64,000 bases of DNA from Leclercia sp. AS011 (GTDB taxonomy: Bacteria; Pseudomonadota; Gammaproteobacteria; Enterobacterales; Enterobacteriaceae). Below, one piece after another: positions 27,724-36,905 of this stretch. Numbering within the stretch: position 1 is the first letter of the stretch; each line of letters begins with the position of its first letter. The notes beneath the pieces are model-generated. The model was given only the letters and a program-made list of their open reading frames with translations, was not told the origin of the DNA and did not search any database. The translations under genes were made by a program, and so were the position numbers. The stretch spans positions 2,046,001 to 2,110,000 of the forward strand of contig NZ_JBBCMA010000001.1 of NCBI RefSeq assembly GCF_037152535.1, read 5' to 3'.

Positions 27724-28764
27724 TTACTGCTGCGCCAGCTGATTACGGCGATACTCCCCCTGCCGTTCCAGCATCCAGCCCGGGTATTCCCGCGGCAGCG
27801 CGCTCACCGCATCCAGCTGTTTCAACTCCTCGTCGCTGAGGTGAATCTGGGTCGCGGCAATGTTGTCATCCAGCTGATCCACCCGTTTCGCCCCCACAAT
27901 CACGCTGCTGACCACCGGCTGATGGAGCAGCCAGGCGAGGGCAATCTGCGCTACAGAAACCCCTTTGCTGTCGGCAATGTGGCGCATCACGTCCACGCAA
28001 TCAAAGGCCCGCGCTTTATCCACCGGCGGGAAGTCAAACTCCTGGCGACGGCCACCGCCCTGCACCTGCCCGTCGCGGCTATATTTGCCGCTCAGCAAGC
28101 CGCCCGCCAGCGGGCTCCAGACCATCAGCCCGACACCTTCGCTTTGCAGCATCGGCACCAGCTCGCGCTCCAGATCGCGGCCCGCAAGGGTGTAGTAAGC
28201 CTGCAGGGAGGCAAAACGGGCCAGCCCCAGCCGCTCGGAGATGCCCAGCGCCTTCATGATTTGCCACGCCGCCCAGTTGGATACCCCGATGTAACGCACA
28301 TGCCCGTGCTGGACGAGGTTGTCCAGGGCATAGAGCGTCTCTTCAATCGGGGTGGCCGGGTCAAAGCCGTGCAGCTGATAGAGATCGATATGATCCAGCT
28401 GCATGCGCCGCAGGCTCTCTTTCACGCTGCCGATGATGTGATGACGGGAACTGCCGCGGGAGTTGACCCCGGCGGTACCCGTCTCGCCAAAGACTTTGGT
28501 TGCAACGACCACGTTCTCGCGCGGTATCTTCAGATTTTTCAGCGCCTGGCCGGTGATCGCTTCCGAACGCCCTTCGGAATAGACGTTGGCGGTATCGATA
28601 AAATTGATCCCCGCGTCCAGCGCGCGGCCCACCAGCTGCTCGGCCTCCTGCTGCTGGAGCTGGCCAATCTTGCCCCACATGCCGCCTTCGCCGCCGAAGG
28701 TCATGGTGCCGAGGCAGAGCTCAGAAACAAACAGGCCGGTATTACCCAGTTTTTGATATCGCAT
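27724..28764 (-). CDS. Aldo/keto reductase
   Basis: The 346-residue protein has the AKR barrel with the catalytic tetrad visible: Asp in 'FIDTANVYSEG' (~52), Tyr five residues on, Lys in 'VVVATKVFGE' and His in 'DLYQLHGFDP'. 'YIGVSNWAAWQ' and 'VSSVIVGAKRVDQLDDNI' are the NADPH-binding parts. Family members reduce aldehydes and ketones in the cytoplasm. The gene is on the same strand as the efflux operon, 98 bp downstream of its last gene, and is not present at this site in E. coli K-12. The substrate is unknown. Confidence 0.88.
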   Translation of the reverse strand: MRYQKLGNTGLFVSELCLGTMTFGGEGGMWGKIGQLQQQEAEQLVGRALDAGINFIDTANVYSEGRSEAITGQALKNLKIPRENVVVATKVFGETGTAGVNSRGSSRHHIIGSVKESLRRMQLDHIDLYQLHGFDPATPIEETLYALDNLVQHGHVRYIGVSNWAAWQIMKALGISERLGLARFASLQAYYTLAGRDLERELVPMLQSEGVGLMVWSPLAGGLLSGKYSRDGQVQGGGRRQEFDFPPVDKARAFDCVDVMRHIADSKGVSVAQIALAWLLHQPVVSSVIVGAKRVDQLDDNIAATQIHLSDEELKQLDAVSALPREYPGWMLERQGEYRRNQLAQQ

Positions 28765-28862
28765 TTGACGCTCCTCGTGTGTTGAGTACCCGATAGTTAT
28801 ACCCGGCTCACGCCGACGGCGAATGTGCGGTTCCTGCCCGTTTCTTGCCCAATCCTCTGAAC

Positions 28863-30386
28863 TTATCCGCGCGGGGCATCGCCGAAGACGGCGTAGTCCG
28901 GCAGCTGCACCTGCTGATACGGCTCCCAGCCCCCGCCGAGGGCCTTATAAAGCGCCACCAGATCCAGTGCGCTCTGTACCCGGGCCTGATCCCGCTGCTG
29001 CTGCGCCTGGGCCAGCTGGCGCTGGGCATCCAGCACGTCGATAAAGGTGGCGATCCCCTGGCGATAGCTGCTGCTCGCCAGGTCGAAGGCGTTTTGCAGC
29101 GCATCGATGGTTTTGCTTAATCCCGCCTCCCGCTTCTGGTCGGTGCGGTAGCTGACCAGCGCGTTCTCCACATCGCCCAGCGCGGTAAGCACCGTCTGAC
29201 GATAGGCCAGCACCGCGGCACCCTGCTGCGCGCGGGCGACCTTCACGCTGGAGACCAGCCGTCCGCCCTGGAAGATGGGGATGGAGACCTGCGGCCCGAC
29301 GCTGTAGAAGTGGCTGCTCCAGTCGGTGAGCCAGCTGGCTTCGCTGTTACGCAGGCCAAACTGTCCGCTGAGCGAGACGCTGGGGAAGAGCTGCGCCACC
29401 GACACGCCGATCTGCGCCGTGGCCGCATGCAGATTCGCCTCGGCCTCACGCACGTCCGGACGTCGCCGCGCCAGGGTGGAGGGGATCCCGGTGGGGACGA
29501 TTTCCGGCAGCGCGGGCAGCGGCTTGCTGGTCTGCAGCTCGGCGTCCAGCGCGCCCGGCGGTTTGCCGAGCAGGATCGCCAGGCCGTTCATCGCCTGCCG
29601 CGCCTGGGCTTCATACTGCGGAAGCTGCGCCTCCAGGTTGCCGAGCTGGGCGCGGGCGTTCTCCACGTCCATTTGCGGCGACAGCCCGCCGCGCTGGCGA
29701 CTGTCGGTCAGCTCCAGGGTCTGCTGCGCGCTCTCGATCTGGGTGTTAAGGGTGGCGATGCTGCTCTGGGCCCCGCGCAGCTGGAGCCAGCCGCGGGCGA
29801 CTTCGGCCTCCAGCGACACCAGGGCGTCGTTACGCTGCTCGATGGCCGCCTGCTGTTGGGCATCGGCGGCCTCCACCTGACGGCGCACCTTGCCCCACAG
29901 ATCCAGCTCCCACTGGGCGTCGAAGCTGCCCTGATAGAGGTTAATCGGCTGGGTTAAGGGCCCCAGCGCGCCGCGTAATTCAGGATCGACATCATCCAGC
30001 TGGTCGTACACCCCGTGGGATTTCAGCTCCCCCTCCAGCCCCAGCTGCTGCCGGGTAGCCTGCAGGTTGCCGTTCACCGCCGGGAAGAAGGCCCCACCCG
30101 CCTGGTTGATCTGCTCCCGCGCCCCGGCGATACGCAGCACGGTTTGCTGTAGCGACAGGTTGCCGGCAATGGCGCGTTCAATCAGGCTGTCCAGCTGCGG
30201 ATCGCCGAAGGTTTTCCACCAGCGTGGGTTGATGGCGGTAGACGCGGTTTGCGATTTCGCACTGCCGTCGCCCGGGTCGTTCCAGTGGCTCGGGGTTTGC
30301 GGTACGGGCTGCTGGTAGTCGGGCCCCACGGCGCAGCCTGCCAGCAACAGCATTAACATCAGGGGGCTTAAACGTCTGCAAATCAT
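28863..30386 (-). CDS. Outer-membrane efflux lipoprotein (NodT/OprM-type, TolC superfamily)
   Basis: The 507-residue protein starts 'MICRRLSPLMLMLLLAGCAVGPDY' with a good lipobox LAGC (Cys18) and the GPDYQQP motif of the NodT family. Two OEP repeats follow, rich in Ala, Gln and Leu as expected for the periplasmic coiled-coil tunnel. The conserved 'RPDVREAEANLHAATAQIGVSVAQLFPSVSLSG' block is present. It forms the outer-membrane channel of the tripartite pump. Its ATG overlaps the stop of the upstream MFS gene by one base (TGATG), so translation is coupled. Confidence 0.92.
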   Translation of the reverse strand: MICRRLSPLMLMLLLAGCAVGPDYQQPVPQTPSHWNDPGDGSAKSQTASTAINPRWWKTFGDPQLDSLIERAIAGNLSLQQTVLRIAGAREQINQAGGAFFPAVNGNLQATRQQLGLEGELKSHGVYDQLDDVDPELRGALGPLTQPINLYQGSFDAQWELDLWGKVRRQVEAADAQQQAAIEQRNDALVSLEAEVARGWLQLRGAQSSIATLNTQIESAQQTLELTDSRQRGGLSPQMDVENARAQLGNLEAQLPQYEAQARQAMNGLAILLGKPPGALDAELQTSKPLPALPEIVPTGIPSTLARRRPDVREAEANLHAATAQIGVSVAQLFPSVSLSGQFGLRNSEASWLTDWSSHFYSVGPQVSIPIFQGGRLVSSVKVARAQQGAAVLAYRQTVLTALGDVENALVSYRTDQKREAGLSKTIDALQNAFDLASSSYRQGIATFIDVLDAQRQLAQAQQQRDQARVQSALDLVALYKALGGGWEPYQQVQLPDYAVFGDAPRG

Positions 30387-31957
30387 CAGTGTGCTCCTGC
30401 TCTCCCCTCGCTCTTAACCGGCGAGAGCAACAAACAAAACGGAATCAATAAGAGGGCCACCACGCTCAGAATGGTGAAGACGTCGATGTAGGCCAGGAAT
30501 CGCGACTGTTCGATCATCACCTGGTACATGCGTCCGGTGGCGATACCGGCGGGGTCGCCCACCTGGGTGGTAAAGTTCTGCACCGCCTGCGCCATCTCGC
30601 GGAGGGTGTGCTGGAACGGCTCATCGAACGCCGAGGTGTGCGAGGCCAGATGGGCACTGTGGGCCTGCGAGCGCTCGGTAATGGCCGCCGTCGAGAGCGA
30701 AATGCCGATCGACCCCGCCACGTTGCGGAACATGGTAAACAGCGCCGCGGCGTCGGCGTTCAGCTGCCGGGGGATCGAGATAAAGGCGATGGTGGTGAGG
30801 GGCACAAACAGGAACCCCAGCCCAATCGACTGGGCGCTGCGGAACAGCACCAGGGTCTCGAAATCGATATCCGGGGTGAGCGTGCGCGACCAGAAGAACG
30901 ACACCGCCAGGCAGGTAAAGCCGAAGGCGATGATCCAGCGCGTCTGCACGATGGGCATCAGCTTCAGCACCAGCGGGATGGTCAGGACGATCAGCACCGC
31001 ACCGGGCGAGAGCACCAGCCCCGACCAGGTGGCGGTATAGCCCAGATCCTGCTGCGCCAGCTGCGGGATCACCACCGAACTGCCGTACAGGATCATGGCC
31101 ATGCCAGCCATCAGCAGGCTGGAGACCGCGAAGTTCTTATCCTTCATGCAGTGCAAATCCACCACCGGCTTTTTGGCATACAGCAGCCAGTAGATGGCGC
31201 CGATAATGCCAATCAGCGTCAGCACCGCGAAGGTGCGGGTGAAGTTGGAGTTAAACCAGTCTTCGTCCTCGCCCCGGTCGAGCATCACCTGCAGGCAGCC
31301 CAGACCCAGCGCGATCAGGCCAATCCCGGTCCAGTCGATAGGGATCTTCTCTTTCGACTTGCTCTCCCACGGCGGATCTTCCAGCAGCTGATAGATCGCC
31401 AGCACCGTTACGATCCCCACCGGAATGTTGATAAAGAACACCCAGCGCCAGGAGTAGTTGTCGGTGATCCAGCCCCCGAGCGTCGGCCCCAGCACCGGGG
31501 CGACGATAATGGCGATGGACGACAGGCCAAAGGCCTTGCCGCGATCTTCCGGCTTAAAGTAGTCGAGCAGCACCGACTGCTGGGTAGGCTGTAGCCCGCC
31601 GCCGAAGAAGCCCTGCATGATGCGGAACAGGATGATCTGCCACAGCTCGGTGGCGATCCCGCACAGGAAGGAGCAGACGGTGAACATCACAATGCAGATC
31701 AGGAAGAACTGCTTGCGGCCAAAGACCCGGCTGAGAAACGCCGAGATGGGCAGCACGATGCCGTTAGCCACCAGATAGCTGGTGAGCACCCAGGTGGATT
31801 CGTCGTAGCTGGCGGAGAGCGAGCCCGCCACGTGCGGCAGGGCCACGTTCACGATGGTGGTGTCGAGGATCTCCATAAACACCGCGAGGGTGACGACGAT
31901 TGCCACCGCCCACGGGTTACTGGCGGGCCGCCAGTTTTCGTGGCTGTGCTCACTCAT
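30386..31957 (-). CDS. DHA2-family drug:H+ antiporter (EmrB-like)
   Basis: The 523-residue protein has about 14 membrane segments. Family motifs are visible: 'LDTTIVNVALPHVAGSL' (motif D1 of 14-TM exporters), 'FLSRVFGRKQFFL' (motif A), 'RIMQGFFGGGLQPTQQSVLLD' and 'VLGPTLGGWITDNYSWRWVFFINIPVG' (motif C). It would move drugs or toxic anions from the inner membrane into the adaptor and outer-membrane channel encoded beside it. Its start overlaps the stop of the adaptor gene by four bases. It resembles EmrB or EmrY, but the operon also has its own outer-membrane protein. Confidence 0.92.
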   Translation of the reverse strand: MSEHSHENWRPASNPWAVAIVVTLAVFMEILDTTIVNVALPHVAGSLSASYDESTWVLTSYLVANGIVLPISAFLSRVFGRKQFFLICIVMFTVCSFLCGIATELWQIILFRIMQGFFGGGLQPTQQSVLLDYFKPEDRGKAFGLSSIAIIVAPVLGPTLGGWITDNYSWRWVFFINIPVGIVTVLAIYQLLEDPPWESKSKEKIPIDWTGIGLIALGLGCLQVMLDRGEDEDWFNSNFTRTFAVLTLIGIIGAIYWLLYAKKPVVDLHCMKDKNFAVSSLLMAGMAMILYGSSVVIPQLAQQDLGYTATWSGLVLSPGAVLIVLTIPLVLKLMPIVQTRWIIAFGFTCLAVSFFWSRTLTPDIDFETLVLFRSAQSIGLGFLFVPLTTIAFISIPRQLNADAAALFTMFRNVAGSIGISLSTAAITERSQAHSAHLASHTSAFDEPFQHTLREMAQAVQNFTTQVGDPAGIATGRMYQVMIEQSRFLAYIDVFTILSVVALLLIPFCLLLSPVKSEGRAGAH

Positions 31958-33054
31958 TCCACGGTGACCTTGGGTTCAACGGAGAGGCCGAGCGGCAGCG
32001 GCTGATTGGGATCCAGCCCTTTATCGATAACGATTTTCACCGGCACGCGCTGGACAATTTTCACGAAGTTGCCGGTGGCGTTCTCCGACGGGAAGGCGGC
32101 GAAGCGCGAGCCGCTCCCCTGCTGGATAGAGTCGATATGCCCTTCCAGCTCCAGGTCCGGCCAGGCGTCCACGCTCAGCGTCACCTTGTTGCCGGGGCGC
32201 ATCCGCTCCAGCTGCGACTCTTTAAAGTTGGCCACCACCCAGATATCGGTGGAGACCAGGGAAAAGAGCGCGGTCCCCGCCTGCACCAGGGTGCCGGTCT
32301 GGACGTTGCGTTTGGTGATGTAGCCATCGAAGGGGGCGCGGACCTCGGTATAAGAGAGGTTAAGTTCGGCGGTTTCCAGCTGGGCGCGGGCCTGCTCCAC
32401 CTGACGCTCCCGGGCTTCGACGTTGGTCTCCTGCTGGCGAATTTGCAGCTGCACCTGGGAGGCCACCTCAAGCTGCGCTTTGGCGCTGGCAAGCTGGGCC
32501 TGGGCGCTGCGCAGTTGGGCGTTAGCCGCATCGATGCTCTGTTGGGTGGTGGCGCGGGGATCGACGCCGCGCTGACGGCGATACTCCGCCTGGGCGTTGG
32601 CCAGATCCGCCTGGGCTTTAATCACCTGAGCGTTGGCTTCATCGCGCTGGGCGGGATATTGCACCTTCGAGAGGGCCAGCTGCGCCTGGGCCTGATGAAG
32701 CTGGGCCTCGGCCAGGCCAAGCTGGGCTTTAGCCTGATCGCGCTGGGCGCTGGTGTCCCGGGGGTCGATCATGACCAGCAGATCGCCCTTTTTCACCCGC
32801 TGGTTATCGCGCACCCGCAGCTCAGTGACATAGCCTGCCGTTTTGGGGGCGATGGTGACGGCGTCGCCTTCGGTGAAGGCGTCATCGGTGGTCTCCTGGT
32901 TACGGGTCATAAACCACCACACCAGCGCCACAATGACCATCACGATCACCACAATGCCCAGAATAATCAGCGGCTTTTTGCCGGGGCGTTTACGTTCAGT
33001 CTCTTTTTTATCGGTGTTTTCAGAGGGTTGATTTTCTTCCGCCATGAACAGCAT
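31954..33054 (-). CDS. HlyD/EmrA-type periplasmic adaptor of efflux pump
   Basis: The 366-residue protein has a cytoplasmic Lys/Glu-rich head, one membrane anchor (~28-49), then 'TDDAFTEGDAVTIAPKTAGYVTELRVRDNQRVKKGDLLVMIDP' (biotinyl-lipoyl-like half). A long Ala/Gln-rich coiled coil (~105-225) and the returning half 'VRAPFDGYITKRNVQTGTLVQAG' follow. It bridges the DHA2 antiporter and the outer-membrane channel. ATG 33054 is close to AGGATGG; an ATG three codons later (33045) is an equally possible start. It is the first gene of the operon, with an inverted repeat just upstream. Confidence 0.92.
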   Translation of the reverse strand: MLFMAEENQPSENTDKKETERKRPGKKPLIILGIVVIVMVIVALVWWFMTRNQETTDDAFTEGDAVTIAPKTAGYVTELRVRDNQRVKKGDLLVMIDPRDTSAQRDQAKAQLGLAEAQLHQAQAQLALSKVQYPAQRDEANAQVIKAQADLANAQAEYRRQRGVDPRATTQQSIDAANAQLRSAQAQLASAKAQLEVASQVQLQIRQQETNVEARERQVEQARAQLETAELNLSYTEVRAPFDGYITKRNVQTGTLVQAGTALFSLVSTDIWVVANFKESQLERMRPGNKVTLSVDAWPDLELEGHIDSIQQGSGSRFAAFPSENATGNFVKIVQRVPVKIVIDKGLDPNQPLPLGLSVEPKVTVE

Positions 33055-33062
33055 CCATCCTG

Positions 33063-33098
33063 TTAGTGAACGGCATCACAATTTATGCCGCTCACTAA
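33063..33098. promoter_or_regulatory. 14-bp inverted repeat (candidate operator) before the efflux operon
   Basis: TTAGTGAACGGCAT (33063-33076) and ATGCCGCTCACTAA (33085-33098) are complementary at 13 of 14 positions around an 8-nt centre. The repeat lies nine bases before the adaptor start. No T tract follows on the minus strand, so an operator is more likely than a ybiR terminator. Confidence 0.55.
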
Positions 33099-33147
33099 AG
33101 TTAGGACGTTGCTATACATTTGCCAGGAAAACCTGACAAATTTGGCA

Positions 33148-34257
33148 CTATATGAGAAGGAATAATCCGAATCCGACGAGCGCCGCCCAGGCCAGCATTG
33201 GCAGGGACCAGAGGTGGAAGCGCCACCAGATCCGGCGGTCGTTTGCCATCCGCAGGGCGATGAGGTTAGCGAGAGATCCTGGCAGCAGGCCAAAGCCGCC
33301 GACATTCACCGCCCACGCCAGCAGCGCCGTTGGCGGCACGTAGTTGAGGAGTAAAATGGTGGACGGCACGTTGCTGATAACCTGCGACAGCCCGATGGCC
33401 GTCAGCCAGAGCCCCGGCTGTGACAGATGGCTAACGTTTTGCAGCACGCCCTGTAACGCCGGAACCTGAATCAGCAGGTGCACATCGATAAACATCGCCA
33501 TAAACACCAGCAGCAGCGTCCAGTCGACGCTGATGAGCACCCGGCGGGCGAGCAGCAGGAAGCCCCCCGCCACCAGCAGCACGCCCCACAGCTCCTGTTT
33601 GAGATCGAGCGCCACCAGAAACACCAGATAGAGCGCCAGACAGCTCCATGCCAGCCGCGGCTTCGACTGGGCCGCCGCGCTGCCGCTGTGATAGCGCAGC
33701 GGCGTGGCCGGAAAAGCAAACCAGCACAGGGCCAACAGGGTCAGCACCATCACCAGCGCCAGGGGGGCCATCTGCCAGGTAAAGGCGGCAAACGACAGGC
33801 CGGACCGCCCCCAGAGCAGGATGTTTTGCGGGTTGCCGATGGGCGTCAACAGCGATCCGGCGTTAACCGCCAGCGCCTCAAAGATGATCAGCCGGTTGAC
33901 CGGGATTTCGCACAGCTTACGCAGGGTAAGGGTGAGCGGCACCACGATAAACAGCGCCACGTCGTTGGTAAGAAAGGTGGACAGCAGCGCGGCGGAGAGG
34001 ACCATAAAGAGCGCTAACCGTCGCTCGGTGGCGAAACGGCGCACCATCTTGCGCCCCAGCACATCAAAATAGCCGCTCTGCTCCACCCCTTTGGTCAGCA
34101 TCATCAGCCCGGCGAGGGTAATAATGGTGTGCCAGTCGATAGCGGCAGGCCAGCGGGCAGGTGCGAAGGGCACCAGAAAACTGAGCCCGACCCCAACCAG
34201 CAGTAACAGATGAAAGAAACGATCGCGGGCCAGCGCCCGCAGGCCAGGCAGGGTCAT
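33148..34257 (-). CDS. ybiR: Putative anion/divalent-ion transporter YbiR
   Basis: The 369-residue membrane protein is close to E. coli YbiR (372). About ten hydrophobic segments, the ArsB/NhaD/SLC13-like '[19 protein letters not shown]' and '[18 protein letters not shown]' (the conserved TP-GNP hairpin of ion transporters), and the repeat of this pattern at '[19 protein letters not shown]' are visible. The transported ion is not established. Its start codon overlaps the mntR stop by four bases (ATGA). The link with mntR, also found in E. coli, suggests a metal-related role, which is inference. Confidence 0.92.
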   Translation of the reverse strand: MTLPGLRALARDRFFHLLLLVGVGLSFLVPFAPARWPAAIDWHTIITLAGLMMLTKGVEQSGYFDVLGRKMVRRFATERRLALFMVLSAALLSTFLTNDVALFIVVPLTLTLRKLCEIPVNRLIIFEALAVNAGSLLTPIGNPQNILLWGRSGLSFAAFTWQMAPLALVMVLTLLALCWFAFPATPLRYHSGSAAAQSKPRLAWSCLALYLVFLVALDLKQELWGVLLVAGGFLLLARRVLISVDWTLLLVFMAMFIDVHLLIQVPALQGVLQNVSHLSQPGLWLTAIGLSQVISNVPSTILLLNYVPPTALLAWAVNVGGFGLLPGSLANLIALRMANDRRIWWRFHLWSLPMLAWAALVGFGLFLLI

Positions 34258-34727
34258 TCTGCGGAGGATCCATGTTTAAGCGTAAAAGCCTGGAACTGTT
34301 TCAGCGTCTCTTCGCTGACGTGATGTTCCATCCCCTCGGCGTCACGGCGGGCAATCTCAGGGCTGACGCCCAGCACCAGCAGGAAGTTTTCGACAATCTG
34401 ATGGCGCTCGCGGCTCGCCTGCGCCAGCTTCTCCCCTTCCGGGGTCAGGAACACCCCGCGCCAGGGGATCATTTCGATCAGGCCGACCGTTGCCAGGCGT
34501 TTGAGCATTTTTGCCACCGTCGGCTGCGAGACGCCAAGGCGCGCGGCCATATCCACCTGACGGGCCTCCCCCACTTCGCGGATCAGATCGGAGATCAGCT
34601 CGACATAATCGTCGATCAGCTCGCGCCGATGGGCTTCGCGAACCTGACGAAATCCTTCGACATGCTCTTCAACGTTGACCAGTTGCGTCATTTTTTTTGT
34701 TGGTGGTTTACCTGCACGGCGGTTCAT
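34254..34727 (-). CDS. mntR: Manganese-responsive regulator MntR
   Basis: The 157-residue DtxR-family protein is nearly identical to E. coli MntR in the core. The winged helix is at ~57-85 ('[21 protein letters not shown]'), and the metal-binding and dimerisation helices include '[16 protein letters not shown]' and '[19 protein letters not shown]'. With bound manganese it represses importer and mntS genes and activates the exporter mntP. Here it is divergent from mntS across a region with an MntR box, and co-directional with ybiR. Confidence 0.97.
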   Translation of the reverse strand: MNRRAGKPPTKKMTQLVNVEEHVEGFRQVREAHRRELIDDYVELISDLIREVGEARQVDMAARLGVSQPTVAKMLKRLATVGLIEMIPWRGVFLTPEGEKLAQASRERHQIVENFLLVLGVSPEIARRDAEGMEHHVSEETLKQFQAFTLKHGSSAE

Positions 34728-34813
34728 TGTGCTTCCTCAAGCGGGGGACACATCAAGCGTATCAATAGATAAGCGGCCATTGTAAACCATCGCCCCATAA
34801 GCACAAAAAATTA

Positions 34814-34854
34814 ACGACATAGCCGTAGCCATATAACATAGCCTGTGCTATATC
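34814..34854. promoter_or_regulatory. MntR box(es) upstream of mntS
   Basis: AACATAGC-CTGT-GCTATATC (34835-34854) matches the E. coli MntR box (8-4-8, AACATAGC-AAAG-GCTATGTT) with the left arm exact. A second ACATAGCC half-site 19 bp upstream (34817-34824) suggests a partial second box. MntR with manganese should repress mntS here. Confidence 0.75.
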
Positions 34855-34911
34855 TGTATGTAATGCAGTCACCCTTCACGGATCGAAGGGATCAACCCGC
34901 AGGAGGTCACG

Positions 34912-35037
34912 ATGAACGAATTCAAGAGGTGTATACGCGTGTTCAGCCACTCTCCCTTTAAAGTACGCTTAATGCTGCTGAATATGATTTGCGACATCAT
35001 TAACGGCAAACCACAGCAGAACAAACCTTCAAACTAA
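34912..35037 (+). CDS. mntS: Small protein MntS (41 residues)
   Basis: The 41-codon gene encodes 'MNEFKRCIRVFSHSPFKVRL...NKPSN', clearly the E. coli MntS (42 residues). It has a strong ribosome binding site (AGGAGGTCACG). In E. coli, MntR with manganese represses it; the small membrane-associated protein raises available manganese by inhibiting exporter MntP. The hydrophobic, Met-rich middle ('LMLLNMICDIING') is conserved. It is followed by a good intrinsic terminator at 35037-35066. Confidence 0.95.
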   Translation: MNEFKRCIRVFSHSPFKVRLMLLNMICDIINGKPQQNKPSN

Positions 35038-35066
35038 GCGGCGTCGCGGTACGCCGCTTCATTTTT
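35037..35066 (+). terminator. Intrinsic terminator of mntS
   Basis: A perfect 8-bp stem AGCGGCGT / ACGCCGCT with a 6-nt loop, followed by TCATTTTTG, starts at the mntS stop codon. The remaining 250 bp up to opgE show nothing I can assign except a promoter area. Confidence 0.85.
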
Positions 35067-35316
35067 GTGTCATTTATCCCCTCTATACTGTTCGTCTTCA
35101 CGCTATGCCCGGACCTTTTTTGCGGAAATGTAATCCTCTTCGCAAAACACCCCCTTTATAACTGTTGACCTTAACGGCCACTGGCTCTATCTTCTTGCAG
35201 CCCTGCACTATTTGCGGCTCGCAGATGCGGACCTCCTCTCCCCTTCTACGCATTCTCAGGCAGGTTTTGACCCTTGGCGCCAGGGTGAGCACATGGCGTT
35301 TTCACGATAGTGACCT

Positions 35317-36900
35317 ATGAATTTAACCCTGAAAGACACGCTCATTACCCGCAGCCGGGCCTTAAGCCCGTGGACCGGATTCTACTTTTTACAGTCGCTG
35401 CTGATTAATATCGCCCTCGGCTATTCATTCAGCCTGCTGTATACCGTCGCTTTCACCTGTATTCTGCATCTGCTCTGGCTGAGCGCGCCGCGCCTGCAAA
35501 AGGGGCTGCTCGGGATCTGCTCGCTGATAGCGGCGATGTATTTCCCCTTTGGTCAGGCCTACGGCGCGCCCAACTTTAATACCCTGCTGGCGATGCACTC
35601 CACCAACATGGAGGAGTCGACGGAGATCCTCACCATCTTCCCGTGGTACAGCTACGTCGTTGGCCTGTTTATCTTTGCCCTCGGGGTCATCGCCGTGCGC
35701 CGCAAGCCGCAGCCCAAAAAGGGTTGGGGAAAAATCGACGGCCTGTGTCTGGTCTTCAGCCTGGTGGCCTTTTTCGTCGCCCCGGTGCAAAACCTGGCCT
35801 GGGGTGGCGTCTTCAAGCTGAAAGATACCGGCTACCCGGTGTTTCGCTTTGTCAAAGACGTGGTAGTGAACAACCAGGAAGTGGTGGAAGAGCAGGCCCG
35901 GATGGCCGCGCTGTCACAGATGAAGGACACCTGGAACGTGCTGGGGGTGAAACCGAAGTATCACATCTATATGGTGGTGATCGGGGAAAGCGCCCGCCGC
36001 GACGCGCTGGGGGCCTTTGGCGGGCACTGGAATAACACGCCGTTTGCCAGCAAGGTTAACGGTACCCTGTTTACCGACTATATTGCCGCCAGCGGTTCAA
36101 CCCAGAAATCGCTCGGGCTGACGCTCAACCGGGTGGTGGATAATAAGCCGCAGTATCAGGATAACTTTGTCACCCTCGCCAACCGCGCGGGCTTCCAGAG
36201 CTGGTGGTTCTCGAACCAGGGGCAGATTGGCGAATACGATACCGCCATCGCCAGTATCGCTAAGCGCGCCGACGAAGTGCATTTCCTGAAAAACGGGGAT
36301 TTCGAGGCGGATAAAAATACTCGGGACGAGGCGTTACTGAAAATGACCGAACAGGTCTTCAGCAGCCATCGCACCCAGCCGCAGCTGATCGTCCTGCACC
36401 TGATGGGCTCCCACCCGCAGGCCTGCGATCGCACCCAGGGGAAATATGCCGAGTTCGTGCAGTCGAAAGAGACCTCGTGCTATCTCTACACCATGACCCA
36501 GACCGACGACCTGCTCAGCAAGCTCTATACCCAGCTGCAAAACACCGGCGAGAGCTTCTCAATGGTCTATTTCTCCGATCACGGGCTGGCGTTTAAAGAG
36601 CGCGGGAAAGAGGTGCAGTACCTGGCTCATGACGACACTTTCCAGCAGAACTTCCAGGTGCCGTTTATGGTGTTGTCGAGCGATGACAAAGCCCATCGCA
36701 TCGTCAAGGCGCGCCGTTCCGCGAATGATTTTTTAAGCTTCTTCTCGCAGTGGACCGGGATCAGCGCAAAAGAGATAGTCAGTAAGTATCGCTTTATGTC
36801 GAACGACAAAGCGCCGCCGGTGTATGTGACCAACTTTAAGTTACAGAAAGTGGATTACAACCATCTGGGGACGGACCTGTTTGAGACGAAAAGCCGGTAA
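35317..36900 (+). CDS. opgE: Phosphoethanolamine transferase for osmoregulated periplasmic glucans (YbiP/OpgE)
   Basis: The 527-residue protein equals E. coli YbiP. Four or five N-terminal membrane helices (to ~165) anchor a periplasmic alkaline-phosphatase-fold domain. That domain has 'VVIGESARRDALGAFGGHWNNTPFA' (metal Glu), 'ASGSTQKSLGLTLNRV' (candidate nucleophile Thr) and 'FSDHGLAFKERGKEVQYLAHDD' (metal Asp and His). E. coli ybiP was shown to be needed for phosphoethanolamine substitution of periplasmic glucans and named opgE. It lies between mntS and convergent ompX. Confidence 0.92.
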   Translation: MNLTLKDTLITRSRALSPWTGFYFLQSLLINIALGYSFSLLYTVAFTCILHLLWLSAPRLQKGLLGICSLIAAMYFPFGQAYGAPNFNTLLAMHSTNMEESTEILTIFPWYSYVVGLFIFALGVIAVRRKPQPKKGWGKIDGLCLVFSLVAFFVAPVQNLAWGGVFKLKDTGYPVFRFVKDVVVNNQEVVEEQARMAALSQMKDTWNVLGVKPKYHIYMVVIGESARRDALGAFGGHWNNTPFASKVNGTLFTDYIAASGSTQKSLGLTLNRVVDNKPQYQDNFVTLANRAGFQSWWFSNQGQIGEYDTAIASIAKRADEVHFLKNGDFEADKNTRDEALLKMTEQVFSSHRTQPQLIVLHLMGSHPQACDRTQGKYAEFVQSKETSCYLYTMTQTDDLLSKLYTQLQNTGESFSMVYFSDHGLAFKERGKEVQYLAHDDTFQQNFQVPFMVLSSDDKAHRIVKARRSANDFLSFFSQWTGISAKEIVSKYRFMSNDKAPPVYVTNFKLQKVDYNHLGTDLFETKSR

Positions 36901-36905
36901 CAGCG

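Noticed and set aside
35098..35292. 64-codon open frame on the minus strand between mntS and opgE
   Set aside because: There is no ribosome binding site or recognisable protein; it lies in the probable opgE promoter region.
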